A DNA stretch of 64,000 bases from Odontocerum albicorne (GCA_949825065.1 CATKWJ010000010.1:362860-426859); one strand, 5' to 3'. Shown: positions 27,345 to 37,767, counted from the first letter of the stretch. Numbers and translations are program-made. Notes: a model not told the origin generated them from the letters alone.

Positions 27345-27486
27345 CCAGTTCTTGGCCAGGTTTTGAATGGTACTAAGGTCTCTTTGGGGCCCGGCAGGCT
27401 TATAGCCTTCGGCACGATCTTTGACTTTACATTACTGGGACCCATTCAAGACCAAAATATTGCACCAGCATCACACCCAAATTCAG
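27345..27486 (+). pseudogene. Post-protease pol remnant, copy 1
   Basis: Begins VLGQVLNGTKVSLGPG, the segment which in copy 2 directly follows the protease (VLGQVLDGAKVS). It runs through the FGTIFDF-like stretch into the minisatellite. Here it is fused in frame to the end of gag by the 498-bp deletion. Before the first repeat it keeps a stretch (about 27447-27486, including CCAAAATATTGCACC) that copy 2 lacks. No catalytic residue lies in it. Confidence 0.75.
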
Positions 27487-28053
27487 CCCATACTTGCGGC
27501 TCTCCCAACTCATGCGCTTCAACTCAAAAGCGACACAGCCCAAACTCAGCCCGTACTTGCGGCTCTCCCAACTCATGCGCTTCAACTCAAAAGCGACTCA
27601 GCCCAAACTCAGCCCGTACTTGCGGCTCTCCCAACTCATGCGCTTCAACTCAAAAGCGACTCAGCCCAAACTCAGCCCGTACTTGCGGCTCTCCCAACTC
27701 ATGCGCTTCAACTCAAAAGCGACTCAGCCCAAACTCAGCCCGTACTTGCGGCTCTCCCAACTCATGCGCTTCAACTCAAAAGCGACTCAGCCCAAACTCA
27801 GCCCGTACTTGCGGCTCTCCCAACTCATGCGCTTCAACTCAAAAGCGACTCAGCCCAAACTCAGCCCGTACTTGCGGCTCTCCCAACTCATGCGCTTCAA
27901 CTCAAAAGCGACTCAGCCCAAACTCAGCCCGTAATTGCGGCTCTCCCAACTCATGCGCTTCAACTCAAAAGCGACTCAGCTCAAACTCAGCCCATACTTG
28001 CGGCTCCCCCAACTCATGCGCTTCAACTCAAAAGCAACCCAGCCCAAACTCAG
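27487..28053 (+). repeat. 63-bp minisatellite, nine units (copy 1)
   Basis: Exactly 567 bp, nine 63-bp units each close to CCCGTACTTGCGGCTCTCCC plus AACTCATGCGCTTCAACTC and the rest. 63 bp is 21 codons, so every frame is repetitive and all three forward frames stay open. The frame continuous with gag/protease reads HTCGSPNSCASTQKRLSPNSA-like units with four residues of each repeat varying little. The integrase frame reads QTQP..AALPTHALQLKSD-like units. It occupies the place where RT and RNase H should be. Units 2 to 7 are almost identical, so expansion is recent. Confidence 0.92.
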
Positions 28054-28712
28054 CCGGTGTTCTCTCAAGTCTCTGCGGATTTTGCTGGCCCTTTCTTGAT
28101 AAAATCCAGCACTTTGAGAAGCGCAAAACTTGTGAAGGCCTACTTCTGCATCTTTGTGTGCCTTTCCACAAAGGCGGTTCACCTGGAGCCAGTCTCTTCA
28201 CTCAGCACGGACGCCTTTTTCGCAGCATTGCAGCGGTTCGTTTCCCGTCGCGGTGTGCCTGTTCTCATCCGATCCAATTGTGGCACAAATTATGTGGGTG
28301 CTAGGAATCAGCTCATGGAGGTACAGAGATTTCTTTCAGTCAATGAAGATGGAATCACTCACAAACTCACTACTCAGCACATCACGTGGTTGCTCAACCC
28401 ACCTTCAGCTCCATCATTTGGCGGTCTCCATGAAACCGCGGTAAAATCCACAAAACAATTACTTTATAGAATCGCAGGTGATCAGCACCTGACCTTTGAG
28501 GAATTTACCACACTCATAACACGAATCGAGGCTGTCCTTAACTCCTACCTCCACACCCTTCAAACCCGCTCCAAATGGCTTTCACCATCCTCCTCTCCTC
28601 AAATAGGAGAGCTCGTCCTGATCAAGGAGGACAACCTGCCGGCACTGAAGTGGCGACTCGGACGCATCACCTGCACCATACCAGGCAGCGATGGAGTGAC
28701 ACGTGCGGTGGA
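28054..28712 (+). pseudogene. Integrase (rve) remnant, copy 1
   Basis: Follows the minisatellite in the frame +1 relative to gag/protease. Integrase would join element DNA to the chromosome. The core starts at VSADFAGPF with the first catalytic Asp and goes on through FVSRRGVPVLIRS. The second catalytic Asp is replaced by Asn (AAT at 28276-28278, RSNCGTNY). Copy 2 has GAT there. The third acidic residue is kept (FGGLHE). A DUF5641-like tail starts at QIGELVLIKEDNLPALKW but is cut after DGVTRAV, where a deletion relative to copy 2 is replaced by a stray LTR-head sequence. The catalytic substitution and the truncated tail make it inactive. Confidence 0.9.
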
Positions 28713-28744
28713 TGATCACGCCGATGACGCCCGGCGCCCCAGGA
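28713..28744 (+). other. Stray partial LTR head upstream of the 3' LTR, copy 1
   Basis: TGATCACGCCGATGA at 28713-28727 repeats the first bases of the LTR 32 bp before the true 3' LTR start. It sits where copy 2 has about 70 bp encoding the end of the integrase tail. GGCGCCCCAGGA then leads to the LTR in both copies. It looks like a reverse-transcription or repair artefact. There is no clear purine-rich polypurine tract next to the LTR in either copy. Confidence 0.65.
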
Positions 28745-29188
28745 TGATCACGCCGATGCGTGACGCGAAGTATCGTCTTGTTGGGTCGCCCTATCGTTGC
28801 TGCGGCCCCGTCATGATGGGCCCCCCTTTCACCGCGACTGGCCCAGTGTGGTGTAATTCTCACAAACGCTGGATAGTATTATTGTCACCATCCACCGATA
28901 TTACCGGCGACAGGAGAACGCCGCTTTCTCGCACTTGTTCATAGACCATCGCCGGGAGAAGACCTCAAATCCGGGCTAGCCAGTCGCCGGCGCGCTCTTC
29001 ATCGCCGATACCTGGGCCGAGTTACCTGTGACTAACCGCGACCACTATCGAGAAGTGCATGACGGGTTACCTGTTGTTAGCCGAGAACTCCGAATCCTGT
29101 TATCCACGCCAACGCCGAACTTACACCACAACCGTGAGTAGAATTCCCTTTATATCCTATTCTTTCCAGTTTTGCTAACGCCGAACTA
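28745..29188 (+). repeat. 3' LTR, BEL/Pao-like copy 1
   Basis: 444 bp with the same ends as the 5' LTR (TGATCACG ... CGAACTA). It is followed by ATAGT, the right-hand copy of the TSD, and then TGTGCATAC, which restores an uninterrupted B-type satellite monomer when the element is removed. Confidence 0.93.
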
Positions 29189-32100
29189 ATAGTTGTGCAT
29201 ACATACTCACCTATAATGTAGTATAAGTGTGCAGACATACTCACCTATAATGAAGTAATAGTGTGCAGACATACTCATCTATAATGAAGTATAAGTGTGC
29301 AGACATGCTCACATATAATGAAGTATAAGTGTGCTGACATACTCACTTACAATGAAGTGTAAGTGTGCAGACACTCACATATTATGAAGTATAATTGTGC
29401 ATACATACTCAACTATAATAAAGTATAAGTGTGCAGACATACTCACCTATAATTAAATACAAGTGTGCAGACAGACACACTCACCTATAATGAAGTATAG
29501 TTGTGCATACATACACTCACATATAATGTAGTATAAGTGAGTAGACATACTCATCTATAATGCACTATAGTAAGTGCATATATACTCACCTATATAATGA
29601 AATAAAAGTGTGCAGACATACTCACTTATGATGAAGTCAGAGTGTGCAGACATACTCACCTATAATGTAGTATAAGTGTGCAGACAGACTCACCTATAAT
29701 GCAGTATGGATTTGCATACTTACTTACCTATAATGAAGTATAAGTGTGCAGATATACTCACGTATAATGACGTGTTAGTGTTCATACATACTCGCCTATA
29801 ATGAAGTATAAGTGTGCAGACATATTCACCCATAATAAAGTATGAGTGTGCAGACATACTCACAAATAATGAAGTCTAGTTGTGCATACATATTCGCCTA
29901 TAATGTTGTATAAGTATGCAGACATACTCTCCTATAATGAAGTATAAGTGTGCAGACCTACTCACCTTTAATGCAGTATAAGTGTGTAGACATACTCCAT
30001 CTTTAATGCAGTATAGTTGAGCACACATACTTACCTTTTATAAAGTATAAGTGTTCAGACATACTCACCTACAATGAAGTACAAGTGTGAAGACATTCTC
30101 ACCTATAATGTAGTACAAGTGTGCAGACAGACTCACATATAATGCAGAAAAATTGTGGATACTTGCTTACCTATAATGAAGTATATTTGTGCGTACAAAC
30201 TCACCTATAATGTAGTATAAGTGTAAAGATATACTCACCGATAATGTAGTATAAGTGTGCAGACATACTCATCTATAATGTAGTATAAGTGTGCAGACAT
30301 GCTCACATATAATGAAGTATAAGTGTGCTGACATACTCACTTACAATGAAGTGTAAGTGTGCAGACATACTCACATATTATGAAGTATAGTTGTGCATAC
30401 ATACTCACCTATAATGTAGTATATGTGTGCAGACATACTCACCTATAATGTAGTAATAGTGTGCAGACATACACATCTTTAGTGTAGTATAAGTGTGCAG
30501 ACATGCTCACATATAATAAAATATAAGTGTGCTGACATACTCACTTAGAATGAAGTGTAAGTGTGCAGACATACTCACATATTATGAAGTATAGTTGTGC
30601 ATACATACTTACCTATAATAAAGTATAAGTGTACAGACATACTCACCTATAATGAAGTTCAAGTGTGCAGACAGACATACTCACCTATAATGAAGTTTAA
30701 TTGTGCATACGTACACTCACATATAATGAAGTATAAGTGAGAAGACATACTCATCTATAATGCAGTATAGTTAGTGCATACATACTCACCTATAATGAAA
30801 TAAATGTGTGCAGACATACTCACTTATAATGAAGTACAAGTGTGCAGACATACTCACCTATAATGTAGTATAAGTGTGCAGACAGACTCACCTATAATGC
30901 AGTATAGATTTGCATACTTACTTACCTATAATGAAATATAAGTGTGCAGATATACTCACGTAAAATGATGTGTAAGTGTTCATACATACTCGCCTATAAT
31001 GATGTATAAGTGTGCAGACATATTCACCTACAATGAAGTTTGAGTGTGCAGACATACTCACCTATAATGAAGTATAGTTGTGCATACATACTCACCTATA
31101 ATGTAGTATAAGTGTGGAGACATACTCACCTATAATGTAGTATAGGTGTGCAAGCATACTCATCTTTAATGTAGTAAAAGTGTGGATACATTCTCACCTA
31201 TAATGAAATATAAGTGAGCAGACATTCTTACCTATAATAAAGTATAGTTGTGCAGACAAACTTACCTATAATGTTCCATAAGTGTGCAGACGTACTCACC
31301 TATAATGAAGTATAAGTGTGCAGACATGCTCACCTATAATGAAGTATAAGCGTGCAGACACACTCACCTATAATATAATATTAGTGTGCAGACATGCTCC
31401 CCTGTAATGAAGTATAAGTGTGCGGACATATTTACCTATAATGTAGTATATTTGTGCATAAATAATCTCCTATAATGAAGTATAAGTGTGCAGAAATACT
31501 GACCTATAATCAAGTTTTGTTTTGCATACATACTCATATACAATGTAGTAGAAGTGTGCAGACATACTCACCTATAATGTAATATAAGTGGGCGGACATA
31601 CTCACCTATAATAAAGTATAAGTGTGCAGACATATTCACCTATAATGAAGTGTAAGTGTGCAGATATACTCACCAATACAGTTCTATAAGTGTGCAGACA
31701 TACTCACCTATAATGTAGTATAAGTGTGCAGATATACTCACCTATTATGTAGTATAAGTGTGCAGACATGCTCACCTATAAAACAGTATAGTTGTGCATA
31801 CATACTCACCTATTATGTAGATTAGTTGTGCATACATTCTCACCTATAATGTAATATAATAAAATATGAGTGTGCAGACATACTCACCGATGATGAAGTA
31901 TAAGTGTGCAGACATACTCACTTATGATGTTGTATAAGTGTGCCGACATGCTCACTTTTAATGTAGTATAAGTGTGCATACATACTCACCTATAATGTAT
32001 CATAAGTGTGCAGACATACTCATCTATATTGTAGTATCAGTGTGGAGACATACTCACATATATTTAAGATTAAGTGTACAGACATTCTCACCTATAATGT

Positions 32101-33337
32101 AGAATAAGTGTGCAGACATACTCATCTATAATATAGTATAAGTGTGGATATAACCTCACCTTTATTGTTGTATAAATGTGCAGACATACTCACCTATAAA
32201 AATTTATAAGTGTGCAAACATGCTCACCTATAATGCAGTTAAAATGTGCAGACATACTCACCCATAATATTGTATTAGTGTGGTGCAGACATGCCCACCT
32301 TTTATGAAGTATAATCTTGCGGACATACTCACCTAGAATGTAGTAAAGTTGTGCGTACATACTCACCTATATTGTAGTATAAGTGTGCAGACATACTCAC
32401 CTATAATGTAGTATAGTTGTGCATACATACTCACCTATAATGCATTATAAGTGTGCAGACATACTCGCCTATAATGAAGTATAAGTGTGCAGACATACTC
32501 ACCTGTAATGAAGTATTAGTGTGCAGACATGCCCACTTATAATGAAGTATAAATGTACGGACATACTCACCTATAATGAAGTATAGTTGTGCACACATAC
32601 TCACCTGTAATGTAGGATAAGTGTGCAGACATGCTCACATATAATGTAGTTTAAGTGTGCAGACAGACTCACCTATAATGCAGTATAGTTTTGCATACAG
32701 ACTCACCTTAAATGAAGTATAAGTGTGCAGATATACTCGCCTATAATGTAGTATAAGTGTGCAGACGTACTCACCTATAATGAAGAACAAGTGTGCATAT
32801 ATACTCACCGGTAATGAAGTATAAGTGTGCAGACATAGTTGCCTATAATGAAGTATAAGTGTATGGATACACTCACTTATTATGAAGTTTAAGTGTGCAG
32901 ACATACTCACCCTTAATTTCTTGTAAGTGTGCATACATAATTATCTAAAAGGAATTATAAGTGTGCATACATACTCGCCTATAATGTAATATAAGTGTGC
33001 AGACAAACTCACCTTTAATGTAGTATAAGTGTGCAGCCTCAACTTAAATGAAGTGTAAGTGTGCATACGTATTCACCTATTAGGAAGTATAAGTGTGCAC
33101 ACATACGTACCTAAAAATAAGTATATGTGTGCAGACATGCTCACCTATAATGCAGTATAGTTGTGGATACATAATCACCTATATCGAAGTTAAGTGTGCA
33201 GACATGCTTACCTACAATATAATATAGTATAGTTATGCCAACAAACTCACCTATAATAAAGCATAAAAGTGCAGACAAACTCTCCTATAATATGGTGTAA
33301 GTGTGCAGAGGTGCTCACCTATAATGTAGTATAAGTA
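29189..33337 (+). repeat. 34-bp satellite array between copy 1 and the inverted block
   Basis: Forward-oriented monomers resume in phase after the TSD. Ordered runs here reappear about 16.68 kb to the right, for example CTATAAAACAGTATAG near 31788 and 48467, and the GTACGGACAT variant near 32550 and 49240. This supports a large segmental duplication. An AT-rich 45-bp monomer lies near 31850. A monomer missing ATACTCACC (TGCAGCCTCAACTT) lies near 33035. No gene is visible. Confidence 0.9.
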
Positions 33338-33579
33338 TACATTACAGGTGAGTATGTGTGCACAACTATACTACATTATAGATGAGTATGTCTGCACATT
33401 TATATTTCATTAAAAGTGGGCATGTCTGCACACTAATACTTCATTACAGCTGAGTAGGTCTGCACACTTATACTTCATTATAGGCGAGTATGTCTGCACA
33501 CTTATAATGCATTATAGGTGAGTACGTATGCATAACTATACTACATTAAAGGTGAGTATATATATCTGCACACTTATAC
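33338..33579 (-). repeat. Inverted satellite block (about seven monomers)
   Basis: The same 34-bp unit runs in reverse orientation: plus-strand sequence reads GGTGAGTATG, TCTGCACACTTATA and CATTATAGG repeatedly, the complement of the usual monomer. The left switch lies in GTATAAGTATAC, a short palindrome with 5-bp arms. The right switch lies in CACTTATAC followed by CTATAATGG. Everything before and after is in the forward orientation. This is the only multi-monomer inversion I found in the window. Confidence 0.9.
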
Positions 33580-34366
33580 CTATAATGGATCATAAGTGTG
33601 CAGACATACGCATCTATATTGAAGTATTAGTGTGGAGACATACTCACCTATATTTAAGAATAAGTGTGCAGACATTCTCACCTATAATAAAGTATTATTG
33701 TGCAGACATACTCATCTATAATGTAAGTATAAGTGTGGATACAAACTCACCTATATTGTTGTATAAATGTGCAGACATACTCACCTATAAAAATGTATAA
33801 GTGTGCAGACATGCTCACCTATAATGCAGTATAAATGTGCAGACATACTCACCTATAATGTTGTATTTGTGTGGTGCAGACATGCCCACCTTTAATGAAA
33901 TATAAGCTTGCGGGCATACTCACCTTGAATGTAGTAAAGTTGTGCATACATACTCACCTATATTGTAGTATAAGTGTGCAGACATACTCACCTATAATGT
34001 AGTATAGTTGTGCATACATACTCACCTATAATGCATTATAAGTGTGCAGACATACTCGCCTATAATGAATTGTAAGTGTGCAGACATACTCACCTATAAT
34101 GAAGTATTAGTGTGCAGACATGCCCACCTTTAATGAAGTATAAATGTGCGGTCACCTATAATGTAGTAAACCATAATGTAGTAAAGTTGTGGTCACCTAT
34201 AATGTAGTAAAGTTGTGCATACATACTCACCTGTAATGTAGTATAAGTGTGCAGACATACTCACCTTTAATGTAGTATAGGTGTGCATACATACTCACCT
34301 ATAATGAAGTGTCAGTGCGCGGACATACTCACCTATAACGTCGTATAGTTTTGCAAACATACTCTC
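33580..34366 (+). repeat. 34-bp satellite array upstream of copy 2, with scrambled segment
   Basis: Forward monomers up to the left TSD of copy 2. At about 34148-34215 the phase is disturbed: GCGGTCACCTATAATG, then AACCATAATG, then TTGTGGTCACC, as if pieces of one monomer had been copied two or three times. The last 150 bp matches the left flank of the solo LTR at 51084 nearly base for base (CGCGGACATACTCACC, then CATACTCTC). Confidence 0.9.
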
Positions 34367-34791
34367 TGATCACGCCGATGCGTGACGCGAAGTATCGTCT
34401 TGTTGGGCCGGCCCTGTCATGTCGGGTCCCCCTATCGCCGCGACTGGCCCCGCGCGGTGTTATTGTCACCAACGTTGGATGGTATTATTGTCGCCGGCTG
34501 TCGATATTACCGTGACAGGAGAACGTCGTTTTCTCGTCCACTTGTTCATAGACCATCGCCGGGAGAAGATCTCAAACCCGGGCCAGCAAGTCGCCGGCGC
34601 GCTCTCCATCGCCGAAACCTGGGCCGAGTAACCTGTGACTAACCGCGACCACTCTCGATAAGTGCACGACGGGTTACCTGTTGTTAGCCGAGACCTCCGA
34701 ATCCCGTTATCCGCGCCATCACCGAACATCATCAACCGTGAGTAGAATTCCCTTATATCCTATTCTTTCCAGTTTGGCTAACGCCGAACTA
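34367..34791 (+). repeat. 5' LTR, BEL/Pao-like copy 2
   Basis: 425 bp, TGATCACG to CGAACTA. It shares both ends and long stretches with the copy-1 LTR but differs in the middle (GGGCCGGCCCTGTCATGTCG here). Differences from its own 3' partner include GACGCG/GAAGCG, CCGGCTG/CCAGCTG, AGATCTC/AGACCTC, GAGTAACC/AAGTTACC and CGATAAG/CGAGAAG. Confidence 0.94.
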
Positions 34792-34793
34792 TA

Positions 34794-34811
34794 TGGTCCT
34801 TCCGATCCGTA
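34794..34811 (+). promoter_or_regulatory. Candidate primer-binding site, copy 2
   Basis: TGGTCCTTCCGATCC, 2 bp after the LTR, identical to the copy-1 site. The priming tRNA was not identified. Confidence 0.65.
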
Positions 34812-35300
34812 ACCATAGCCGTGAAAAAACAGTCCACTGAACCTATCTCAAGCTAAATCATTTACAGCCGTCTTTTAATAATCCGATTCAAAATCATTTC
34901 AAAGTCAAAAACATTTCTCCCTTCAAAGAAAAAAAAAAATTCCTCAAAGTTTGTGTCATCACAAAGCGAATATGCAGGTGTAGTATTCGTGTATCATGTT
35001 GTTTGTAAATTCTAATAATCCATTATTCATTTCAAACTTAATAAATTATTGCGGGTACATATTAATTTTACTCAATTCAAAGAATATTTAAATCACCGAG
35101 TTATATTCAAATAAGTGACATGTTTTGTCTATTTTTAAACCGAATTACCATCGGTATATTTTAAAAATTAACAGGAAACATTATTGCTGCAACATTTATT
35201 CGATGTTATCCAAATATCTTTGGGGGAAGCATCACAGTTCTTGAACATGAACTATTTAGTATTGTAAATTATAAAATATTAAGTTTTTTAATATTTTTCC
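34812..35300 (+). other. Unique leader region of copy 2, no gene seen
   Basis: AT-rich sequence homologous to 24340-24839 of copy 1, with an A run near 34930. No conserved open frame is present. It is presumed untranslated leader. Confidence 0.7.
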
Positions 35301-36330
35301 AGTATTATTTTCTTTTCGAATTGCTGCTAAATCTCAAATCTTAACTTCATTTATCATCGTGCCAATAATAACTTCTTCTTCTTATTCACTATCTCTTCGT
35401 CTATTCATTGTGCTTCATCTTTTAAAATTCTCAAAATTATTACAAAAATATTATTTTCTTTTCAAATTGCTGCTAAATCTCAAATATATACTTCATTTAT
35501 CATCGTGCCAATGATGGCTTCTTCTTCTTATTCACTATCTCTTCGTCTATTTATTGTGCTTCATCTTTTAAATTCTCAAAATTATCACAAAAATATAATT
35601 TTCTTTTCAAATGGCTGCTAAATCTCAAATCTAAACTTCATTTATCATCGTGCCAATGATGGCTTCTTCTTCTTATTCACTATCTCTTCGTCTATTCATT
35701 GTGCTTCATCTTTTAAATTCTCAAAATTATTACAAAAATATTATTTTCTTTTCAAATTGCTGCTTAATCTCAAATCTTAACTTCATTTATCATCGTGCCA
35801 ATAATAACTTCTTCTTCTTATTCACTATCCCTTCGTCTATTCATTGTGCTTCATCTTTTAAGGTCTCAAAATTGTTACAAAAATATTATTTTCTTTTCAA
35901 ATTGCTGCTAAATCTCAAATCAACTTCATTTCTCACCGTGCCAATAATAACTTCTTCTTCTTATTCACTATCTCTTCGTCTATTCATTGTGCTTCATCTT
36001 TTAAATTCTCAAAATTATTACAAAAATATTATTTTCTTTTCAAATTGCTGCTAAATCTCAAATCTAAACTTCATTTATCATCGTGCCAATAATAACTTCT
36101 TCTTCTTATTCACTATCTCTTCGTCTATTCATTGTGCTTCATCTTTTATATTCTCAAAATTATTACAAAAATATTATTTTCTTTTCAAATTGCTGCTAAA
36201 TCTCAAATCTAAACTTCATTTATCATCGTGACAATAATAACTTCTTCTTCTTATTCACTATCCCTTCGTCTATTCATTGTGCTTGATCTTTTAAATTCTC
36301 AAAATCATTATAAAAGCATTATCTTTTTAT
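35301..36330 (+). repeat. Leader tandem repeats, seven units of about 145 bp (copy 2)
   Basis: The landmark GCTGCTAAATCTCAAAT recurs at 35323, 35469, 35614, 35759, 35904, 36047 and 36192, spaced 143-146 bp (one unit reads GCTGCTTAATC). The gag ATG at 36337 is 148 bp after the TTG of the last unit, so the gag start itself falls in register with the array. Unit 3 has a real ATG (35611-35613) opening a seven-codon frame MAAKSQI then TAA. The other units have TTG. Gag begins MPSKSQ. The 134-codon open frame across these repeats is periodic and not a gene. Confidence 0.9.
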
Positions 36331-36336
36331 TTCAAA

Positions 36337-37767
36337 ATGCCGTCAAAATCACAAGTCGCAAAGTTTCGTGAGAGCCACAGAGCAATAACGCAACTAAGAG
36401 ACATTGCATCTGCCATAAATTCAGGTGACTTCTCGAAGTATTCCGTTGCTGACTTTGAGGGGCGCTTCTCTAAATCAGATGAGGTCAAAAGTAGGCTGGA
36501 TGACGTGTATTACCAGATATTGGATTCCACCGATCTCGATGATAAGACGGAGACCCAATATACCAACAACTATCGTGCAGCATGCGATGCTTACACAGAT
36601 ATGCTTGTCGCCAAAGCAAGTTTCACTTCACAACCGACTGCATCGGCTTCTCAGCCCTCAACATCTTCTATACCCGCTTCCGTTCTGCCCAAAATTGAGC
36701 TTCCTAAATTTTCTTCAAAATTGGAAGATTGGCCGTCATTCATTGCCATTTTTAAGAGCTTGACGGACCAAATCGGCAATCTTTCCGATGCAGTGAAGCT
36801 CCATTACCTTTTTTCGAGTCTTAGTGGAGAGGCTCTTAGCATGATATCTCACCTAAAGATCACCAATGAGGGCTATGCGGTGGCCTTAGCCATTCTGACT
36901 AAGCGCTATGAAAACCGCAGGGTACTCATCGACCGGTTTGTGGATGTCATATTGGAGCTTCCCACTATCACATCCCGCTCAGATATCCGTCAGCTGTTCT
37001 TAAACCCCCTCGTTTCAGCTCAATCAGCACTACAAAATTTAAATCTGCCCATTAAAGAGTGTGATTACGTTTTCGTATCCATACTGGTACGAAAACTGAA
37101 AGGTGAACTCCGCTCTTTATTCGAACGTAGGCACGGGTCGGATGAACGTCTGCCTACCCTTCAACATTTAATCACGTTTCTTGAAGAACATGCACGTTGT
37201 GTTGAAACAGAAAGAGCCAACACATCTAATCAGCCCATTCACCAGCCCTCACCACTCCTTTATGGCTCAGGCGGACGGTCATCCACCCTGCAGCGTGCTC
37301 GTACTCCACATAGACAGCAATTTCGGTCCATTCGGTCTCCTCAACCAGCTTACTTGGCCCAAACATCCACCACAACCCCAACGACCGACCGTCCTTTCTG
37401 CCCTTGGTGCGACACCAGGGGCCACAGACTAATGGCGTGCCCAAATGATCAAAATCAGCCCGTTCAAGGTCGTTGGGATTTTATCACGGCGAGCGGTCGT
37501 TGTCGACGCTGCCTCGGACCTCATAATGCAAATGATTGCGAAACTACGGGGTCGTGCCGGGAGTGCAAGAGTGACAGGCATCACACTTCCCTTCACCACC
37601 CTGGTACGTCATCTTCGACGCAATCATCAGCCCACTTTCGGCCATTGTCACCCCGAGAGCGGCCTCGGCGGCTATCAGCCCGTGAATCTCCACAGCGCTC
37701 GTCACAAACAGGATATAGGTCTCCGCCGCCAACCCAAAAAAATAATCAGCAAGACCCACAATTATGA
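36337..37767 (+). CDS. gag: Gag polyprotein (DUF1759-like, zinc knuckle), copy 2
   Basis: Intact 476-residue Gag beginning MPSKSQVAKF. The ATG has an AAA context and matches copy 1. Gag assembles particles and binds element RNA. Residues 1-100 are charged and probably helical. 119-290 form a DUF1759-like core with KLEDWPSF at about 128-135 and LHYLFSSLSGEAL at about 155-167, typical of BEL/Pao Gag. 291-350 are Ser/Pro/Gln-rich. A zinc knuckle C355-x2-C358-x4-H363-x4-C368 is followed by a second Cys/His cluster (C389, C392, H396, C401, C407, C410, H415). The tail is Ser/Arg-rich. The frame ends at UGA 37765-37767, directly followed by CUA, and the protease continues in the same frame, so read-through could make Gag-Pro. 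Expression presumably comes from the 5' LTR. Confidence 0.93.
   Translation: MPSKSQVAKFRESHRAITQLRDIASAINSGDFSKYSVADFEGRFSKSDEVKSRLDDVYYQILDSTDLDDKTETQYTNNYRAACDAYTDMLVAKASFTSQPTASASQPSTSSIPASVLPKIELPKFSSKLEDWPSFIAIFKSLTDQIGNLSDAVKLHYLFSSLSGEALSMISHLKITNEGYAVALAILTKRYENRRVLIDRFVDVILELPTITSRSDIRQLFLNPLVSAQSALQNLNLPIKECDYVFVSILVRKLKGELRSLFERRHGSDERLPTLQHLITFLEEHARCVETERANTSNQPIHQPSPLLYGSGGRSSTLQRARTPHRQQFRSIRSPQPAYLAQTSTTTPTTDRPFCPWCDTRGHRLMACPNDQNQPVQGRWDFITASGRCRRCLGPHNANDCETTGSCRECKSDRHHTSLHHPGTSSSTQSSAHFRPLSPRERPRRLSARESPQRSSQTGYRSPPPTQKNNQQDPQL

Larger units (their letters stand above)
23876..29188 (+). mobile_element. BEL/Pao-like LTR retrotransposon, copy 1 (RT-less, decayed)
   Basis: A 5313-bp element with two 444-bp direct LTRs inserted in the satellite and flanked by the 5-bp TSD ATAGT (23871-23875 and 29189-29193). 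Order: 5' LTR, candidate primer-binding site, leader with eight repeats of about 144 bp, broken gag, short post-protease remnant, nine 63-bp minisatellite units, integrase remnant, 3' LTR. DUF1759-like Gag and BEL-type integrase with a DUF5641-like tail place it in BEL/Pao. 5-bp TSDs fit that superfamily. Reverse transcriptase, RNase H and protease are absent. By hand count about 10 differences separate the two LTRs (roughly 2%), more than in copy 2, so this looks the older insertion. It cannot move on its own. Confidence 0.93.

Noticed and set aside
27494..27934. 146-residue repetitive protein (MRFNSKATQPKLSPYLRLSQL units)
   Set aside because: It is the third reading frame of the 63-bp minisatellite. 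Any frame is open there. It has no extension into real coding sequence.
26868..28304. 478-residue protein in copy 1 as a real Gag-repeat fusion gene
   Set aside because: It starts in the middle of a frameshifted gag, passes through the minisatellite and ends as out-of-frame integrase DNA. It is a product of deletions, although its zinc knuckle part is genuine gag.
34382..34735. Open frames of 70-108 residues inside the LTRs (also at 39294-39721 and 51068-51521)
   Set aside because: They lie in GC-rich LTR sequence in several overlapping frames on both strands, vary between copies and match no family I recognise.
35650..36054. 134-residue open frame in the leader of copy 2
   Set aside because: Periodic translation of the 145-bp leader repeats. 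Not conserved in copy 1.
37226..37444. Minus-strand open frames within gag (also 26848-27039, 27139-27327, 37544-37774)
   Set aside because: Shadows of the plus-strand gag coding sequence, with no independent support.
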